A stretch of DNA of 17,274 bases from Clostridiales bacterium UBA4717 (GTDB taxonomy: Bacteria; Bacillota; Clostridia; Oscillospirales; CAG-272), in NCBI GenBank assembly GCA_002404395.1, contig DHJP01000191.1:1-17274 (forward strand), in the 5' to 3' direction. A model generated the notes under the pieces. It had not been told where the DNA came from. It saw only the letters and a list, made by a program, of their open reading frames with translations, and ran no database searches. Numbering within the stretch: position 1 is the stretch's first letter; each line of letters opens with the position of its first letter. The translations under genes and the position numbers were made by a program. Below, in pieces: positions 13,918 through 17,274 of the stretch.

Positions 13918-14484
13918 TTATGCCAGACCGAAATATCTTAAAATACCGTTATAGATACCGCGCGCGAACACATCGGGTTCGCTGACCATAAGATACGCGT
14001 CGCCCGCGTTGGTGATATATCCGAGTTCGATAAGCACCGACGGCATCGCGGTGCGCCTTAACACATACAACGTGGGGCGCACAAACATACCTCGGTTTAC
14101 AAGCCCCGTAGCTTCCGAAAGCGCCGCGGTAATGTCTTCGCCGAGCGCGTATCCCTGCGAAGCTTCGCTGTAAGCGTAGCCCTCGATACCGCTTGCCGTC
14201 GCCGCGGTAGAAGCGTTGGTGTGCAGACTTATGTAATAATCCGCTCCCCAGGAATTGGCATCGTTTACGCGCGCAGCAAGGCTTGTGGCATTGCTCGTTC
14301 CGAGCACTTCGTCGGGCGATGAATGTGAGGTGCGCGCCTCAAAATTCGGGTCGGCGTTCAGCAGCGCGGCAAGCCGCCTGCCGATATCGTAAGTGATATC
14401 ATGCTCCTTGTATCCGTTGCCCTCCGCGCCGGCATTGGGATTTCTCGGGTTATGACCCATATCGACATAAATTTTTATTGCCAT
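13918..14484 (-). CDS. N-acetylmuramoyl-L-alanine amidase (Amidase_3), no signal peptide
   Basis: A 188-residue single-domain zinc amidase that cleaves the bond between N-acetylmuramic acid and L-Ala in peptidoglycan. The expected zinc ligands are His11 (DMGHNP), Glu27 (KEHD) and His88 (SLHTN), and the catalytic Glu is Glu153 (LIELGY). The catalytic domain is complete, with no SH3, SPOR or LysM wall-binding domain. There is no signal peptide, as in mother-cell enzymes of the CwlC type that act at spore release; the location next to a germination gene fits this but does not prove it. AAGGAG (14490-14495) lies 5 nt before the ATG. It is divergent from the TtcA-family gene and probably leads a two-gene unit with the GerA-family gene. 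Confidence 0.92.
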   Translation of the reverse strand: MAIKIYVDMGHNPRNPNAGAEGNGYKEHDITYDIGRRLAALLNADPNFEARTSHSSPDEVLGTSNATSLAARVNDANSWGADYYISLHTNASTAATASGIEGYAYSEASQGYALGEDITAALSEATGLVNRGMFVRPTLYVLRRTAMPSVLIELGYITNAGDAYLMVSEPDVFARGIYNGILRYFGLA

Positions 14485-14536
14485 AACTGCTCCTTAATTA
14501 AAATAATTCTTTCGCGTAATGCGGAAAGTACAATAT

Positions 14537-14563
14537 CATAATATGAGAGAATCCGAAAAGAGT
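14537..14563 (-). promoter_or_regulatory. Possible sigma-K-like promoter before the amidase gene
   Basis: On the minus strand AC (14563-14562), a 16-nt spacer and CATATTATG (14545-14537) approximate the mother-cell sigma-K pattern AC-N16-CATAnnnTA with one mismatch at the last A. No good sigma-A promoter is seen in this short divergent spacer. These short motifs arise easily by chance. Confidence 0.25.
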
Positions 14564-14569
14564 TAACAT

Positions 14570-15289
14570 ATGGAAAATTTACGCAGAATACTCGGTCAGA
14601 TCAGACGCGCCGCAGATGATTATGACCTGATAGATGACAACGACCGCATCGCGGTCGGCATCTCGGGCGGCAAAGACTCGCTCACCCTGCTTGCGGCGCT
14701 CTGCGAGCTTCGCAAATTCTACCCGAAAAGCTTCGAGGTCCGCGGCATCATTATCGACAACGGCTTTCCGAACTCGGATTTTTCGCCGATACTCGGCTTC
14801 GGGGATACGCTCGGCGTTAAGATCGACGTGATCCCTACCGATATATACAAGATCGTGTTTGAACTAAAAAAAGAAAAGAACCCCTGCTCACTCTGTGCGA
14901 GAATGAGAAGAGGCGCGATATATACCGCCGCCGAAGCGGCACACTGCAACAAGCTTGCACTCGGGCATCATTTCGACGATGTGGTAGAGACATTCATGCT
15001 TCGGCTGTTCAACGAAGGCATGCTTGCCTCGTTCGCACCGCTCACAACGCTTGACGGGAGAAAGCTTACGCTGATACGTCCGCTCATCTATACTCACGAG
15101 AAAGACATTCGGTATTTTGTTTCCAAAACGCCGCTGCCGATCATAAAAAGTCCCTGCCCTGCCGACAAGCACACCGAGCGCGAGGAGATGAAGCGGCTCT
15201 TGGCAAAGCTTGAACGCGAAAACCGCGGGCTGAAGCATCGGATATTCGGTGCAATGTGCAAATCGGGCATCGAAGGTTTTCACGAGTAA
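14570..15289 (+). CDS. TtcA-family tRNA 2-thiocytidine biosynthesis protein
   Basis: A 239-residue cytoplasmic PP-loop ATPase of the TtcA/TilS superfamily. The ATP-binding loop SGGKDS is at 32-37. The iron-sulfur motif PCSLCARMRRG has Cys106 and Cys109. A third Cys, Cys196 (SPCPADK), matches the three-cysteine arrangement that binds the [4Fe-4S] cluster in TtcA. GHHFDDVVETF (132-142) is the conserved segment after the cluster. TtcA thiolates C32 of certain tRNAs; the exact substrate of this Firmicutes-type shorter version is inferred, so no gene symbol is given. The start is supported by the family N-terminus; the ribosome binding site (GAAAAGAG) is weak. It is followed by a very strong hairpin at 15338. 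Confidence 0.9.
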   Translation: MENLRRILGQIRRAADDYDLIDDNDRIAVGISGGKDSLTLLAALCELRKFYPKSFEVRGIIIDNGFPNSDFSPILGFGDTLGVKIDVIPTDIYKIVFELKKEKNPCSLCARMRRGAIYTAAEAAHCNKLALGHHFDDVVETFMLRLFNEGMLASFAPLTTLDGRKLTLIRPLIYTHEKDIRYFVSKTPLPIIKSPCPADKHTEREEMKRLLAKLERENRGLKHRIFGAMCKSGIEGFHE

Positions 15290-15337
15290 TGCACGGCGCG
15301 TTTGCCCGAACGCTTTTGCCGCACGTCCCGCAGGCGC

Positions 15338-15383
15338 AAAAGGGGTGTAAAAAACTCAGAATGAGTTTTTTACACCCCTTTTT
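15338..15383. terminator. Bidirectional terminator, 21-bp perfect hairpin
   Basis: Left arm 15338-15358 and right arm 15362-15382 pair without mismatch around a GAA triloop. The arms start and end in A/T runs, so a U-tract follows in both directions. It lies between the convergent TtcA-family gene (stop 15289) and SGNH hydrolase gene (stop 15419). Confidence 0.92.
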
Positions 15384-15418
15384 ATTCAAGCTGCGGAATT
15401 TTTGTCTAAATTAAATTT

Positions 15419-16051
15419 TTACATCACTTTTTCGCAAATCAGACGCGCAAACTCAAGGTATCCCTCGTCTTTCATATGCACTCCGTCCTGTGCATAGTAT
15501 TCGGGATGAGCGTAAGCGGCCGAAAACAGGTCGATCACCTCAAGCGAATACTTTTCGGCGACCCTTGACATCGCCTCGTTCAGCGCGCGGATACGATCAA
15601 GCTTATCGGTGAAGCTCATATCATCGCCATTGCGCGTCGGAGTGGTATTGACAGAGAATATTTTCTTATCCTTGAATCTTTCGCACAGAAAAGCCGCCAT
15701 ATCGTCAAGCAGGGCTTCGTATGCTTCAACAGACAAGTGCCAGCCGTGCAGACCGCTGTTGAAGGTCACCGCATTGCAGTTCCCGATAAGCTGACAGCCG
15801 ACCATGTCGATCATCGGCTTCAGACAAGGATTGTCGAGCGCCTTTGAGGTCGCAAGCGAAGTCTGAAGCAGTTTTCCGCCCGAAACTTCCGGTATCTTTT
15901 GCATATATCCGGCGGAGATCGAGTCTCCGATAATTAACACACGGCGCGTGTGGGTGTCGGTCACGTGATCCTGCCATATACGATCCCATTCATAGGTCTC
16001 AAGTTTTGATTTTGCGCTGTCGTCGAAAGTATAATCGCCGAACCTTACCAT
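15419..16051 (-). CDS. SGNH/GDSL-family hydrolase
   Basis: A 210-residue predicted esterase. Block I is LIIGDSISAG with nucleophile Ser44. Asn98 and Gly100 in FNSGLHGWH fit the oxyanion-hole blocks, and the C-terminal DGVH provides Asp189 and His192 of the triad. No signal peptide or transmembrane segment is present, so it is probably cytoplasmic; the family includes acetylxylan and rhamnogalacturonan acetylesterases, so a sugar acetyl ester is a plausible but unproven substrate. The start at 16051 is preferred over an in-frame ATG at 16114 because GGAGG (16063-16067) lies 11 nt upstream and the longer form adds 21 residues unlike the family. It has its own promoter and shares a bidirectional terminator. 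Confidence 0.88.
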   Translation of the reverse strand: MVRFGDYTFDDSAKSKLETYEWDRIWQDHVTDTHTRRVLIIGDSISAGYMQKIPEVSGGKLLQTSLATSKALDNPCLKPMIDMVGCQLIGNCNAVTFNSGLHGWHLSVEAYEALLDDMAAFLCERFKDKKIFSVNTTPTRNGDDMSFTDKLDRIRALNEAMSRVAEKYSLEVIDLFSAAYAHPEYYAQDGVHMKDEGYLEFARLICEKVM

Positions 16052-16106
16052 ATTTTCATCACCCTCCAAAAAATGTCTTGTGTGAGTTGATATTGCTCCG
16101 ATTCGA

Positions 16107-16164
16107 AAATGCACTTTTTTGCATTTCCACCCTTGATTTTACCTCTTATCTGCAAAAATGTCAA
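16107..16164 (-). promoter_or_regulatory. Sigma-A promoter and leader hairpin of the SGNH hydrolase gene
   Basis: On the minus strand TTGACA (16164-16159) and TAAAAT (16141-16136) have a 17-bp spacer. The transcript would begin near 16129, and a 7-bp hairpin (16107-16113 with 16120-16126) forms almost at its 5' end, a position that often stabilises mRNA. Confidence 0.75.
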
Positions 16165-16193
16165 GTGTCGGACGATAAATTTACATATTAGCT

Positions 16194-16222
16194 TTGACTT
16201 TTTTGACGAAATATGCTAAACT
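16194..16222 (+). promoter_or_regulatory. Sigma-A promoter of the YjdF-like membrane protein gene
   Basis: TTGACT (16194-16199) and TAAACT (16217-16222) are separated by 17 bp. It is divergent from the SGNH hydrolase promoter with 29 bp between the two -35 boxes. The leader is about 110 nt. Confidence 0.65.
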
Positions 16223-16338
16223 GCAGTTGATGCCGGACGGTTGTTCTGACACTTTTTGAGCGTCTGTCGGTATATTCGCACAAGACCCGTGGCAGTTTAA
16301 TATCCGAGCGATTTATTTGAAACAGGAGCAGTGAAGCC

Positions 16339-17214
16339 ATGAAAAAAACACATAAGCCGCGTGCCCCCAAGCCCGTCAAATCCGACAAAGCCGCCAAAAA
16401 GCCCGGCTTCTTCGGCGAGCTTATCGAACAGATCAAACGCGACAAAGCGGCGTTTATCGTTTTCGCGATACTGCGCGTGATCGTTATTGCCGTCCTTGTA
16501 AGAGCCGCCGTCCACGGTCAATGGGAAAGCGTGTTCGTATGCGTGCTGACGCTCGTGCTTTTTCTGCTGCCGCCGTTTGTGGAAAAACAACTCAGCATTA
16601 CCCTGCCGACCGCGCTGGAAATTACGGTCTTCGGCTTGGTATTCTGCGCCGAGATCCTCGGAGAGCTCGGATGCTATTATCTGAAGTTCCCGTTCTGGGA
16701 CACCGCCCTGCACACCACGAGCGGATTCATTTTTGCGGCAGTCGGCTTCTGTATGCTCGATCTTCTGAACCGCAACAAAAAGATCAACCTGACGCCGATC
16801 ACTTTAGCGCTCGTCGCATTCTGCTTTTCAATGACGATCGGCGTGCTGTGGGAATTTTTTGAATTTTCCGCCGATACCTTTTTCAAGACCGATATGCAGA
16901 AAGATACCGTAGTAAGCGCGCTTTATTCCACCGCCCTTGATCCGCTGAAGCTCAACAAGGCGGTGCCCGTCACCGATATCGTCCGCACGACGATCGAATG
17001 TGCCGACGGCAGCATTTACACGATAGACGGTTATCTTGACCTCGGGATCATCGACACGATGAAAGATCTGCTCGTCAACTTCGTCGGCGCGGTCGTTTTC
17101 TCGACCATAGGCTTCTTCTATGTCCGCCACCGCGGCAGGACCAAGACCAAGGCGATCGTTGAAGGCTTCGTGCCGAAGATCAACAAGCAAAAAAGCAATA
17201 AACAAAATATGTAG
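16339..17214 (+). CDS. Six-helix integral membrane protein, YjdF-like
   Basis: A 291-residue membrane protein of unknown function. After a basic Lys/Pro-rich cytoplasmic N-terminus (1-37), hydrophobic segments lie at about 38-58, 64-81, 92-111, 126-143, 154-174 and 243-262, followed by a basic tail. Conserved-looking polar residues at helix edges are FWDTALH (Trp120, Asp121, His125), GVLWEFFEFSAD (Glu172, Glu175, Asp179) and DLGIIDTMKDL (234-244). This pattern resembles the YjdF/DUF2238 family; that assignment is from memory of motifs and is moderately sure. The Asp/His/Glu set could form a buried metal or catalytic site (inference). AGGAG (16324-16328) lies 10 nt before the ATG. Confidence 0.82.
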   Translation: MKKTHKPRAPKPVKSDKAAKKPGFFGELIEQIKRDKAAFIVFAILRVIVIAVLVRAAVHGQWESVFVCVLTLVLFLLPPFVEKQLSITLPTALEITVFGLVFCAEILGELGCYYLKFPFWDTALHTTSGFIFAAVGFCMLDLLNRNKKINLTPITLALVAFCFSMTIGVLWEFFEFSADTFFKTDMQKDTVVSALYSTALDPLKLNKAVPVTDIVRTTIECADGSIYTIDGYLDLGIIDTMKDLLVNFVGAVVFSTIGFFYVRHRGRTKTKAIVEGFVPKINKQKSNKQNM

Positions 17215-17264
17215 TTTTGTCAATGATGTGAGACCAAAAATTTTGAAAAACCAAATGAGTTCAA

Positions 17265-17273
17265 AGGGAGGAA
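17265..17273 (+). promoter_or_regulatory. Ribosome binding site of a gene beyond the window edge
   Basis: AAGGGAGGA is a strong Shine-Dalgarno sequence at the last bases of the window. No start codon follows before the end, so a plus-strand gene should begin within about 10 bases outside. No terminator is seen between 17214 and here, so it may share a transcript with the YjdF-like gene. Confidence 0.6.
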
Positions 17274-17274
17274 G

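Noticed and set aside
13902..13920. GC palindrome as an intrinsic terminator of the amidase gene
   Set aside because: The U-tract is missing on the minus strand. The TTTT is on the plus side, where no gene ends.
12853..13941. A 362-codon plus-strand open frame opposite the GerA-family gene
   Set aside because: The minus-strand product is a clear GerA/SpoVAF protein. The plus frame is Arg/His-rich shadow sequence without a start signal.

Overview
The window looks like a chromosomal segment of an anaerobic, endospore-forming member of the Clostridia (Oscillospiraceae or a related uncultured group). The evidence is a GerA/SpoVAF-type germination membrane protein beside a leaderless cell-wall amidase, a YerB-type DUF3048 lipoprotein, the EF-G paralogue common in clostridia, Gram-positive lipoboxes, strong AGGAGG-type ribosome binding sites, and perfectly spaced TTGACA/TATAAT promoters. 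There is no rRNA, tRNA, CRISPR array, insertion sequence or phage gene. Taxonomy is inferred from gene content only.

Left part (1-5031, minus strand): an EF-G-like GTPase gene (57-2120) with its own promoter. Upstream of it is a secreted lipoprotein gene (2419-4788) joining a right-handed beta-helix region to a C-terminal serine esterase domain, closed by its own terminator.

Centre (5032-10560, minus strand): one 1738-residue exported modular protein with a signal peptide, a cohesin-like N-terminal domain, six diverged copies of a roughly 170-200-residue module marked by R-x-W-G, K-P-x-G and A-F-F motifs, and five InlB/Listeria-Bacteroides-type repeats. Its gene has a consensus promoter (10529-10557) and an unusually long leader of about 275 nt that can fold into at least five hairpins. 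This surface protein with its unassigned leader, next to the lipoprotein esterase, is the most interesting part of the window. A joint role in binding and deacylating or cleaving polysaccharide is inference.

Right part (10620-17274): small, mostly single-gene units on alternating strands. They are a 96-residue unknown protein (minus), a YerB-like lipoprotein (plus), an amidase followed by a GerA/SpoVAF-type gene (minus, probably co-transcribed, sporulation or germination), a TtcA-family tRNA thiolase (plus), an SGNH hydrolase (minus), and a six-helix YjdF-like membrane protein (plus). The window ends on a ribosome binding site for another plus-strand gene. Divergent promoters with ideal 17-bp spacers lie at 11073-11179 and 16136-16222, and a 21-bp perfect hairpin separates the convergent ttcA-like and SGNH genes.
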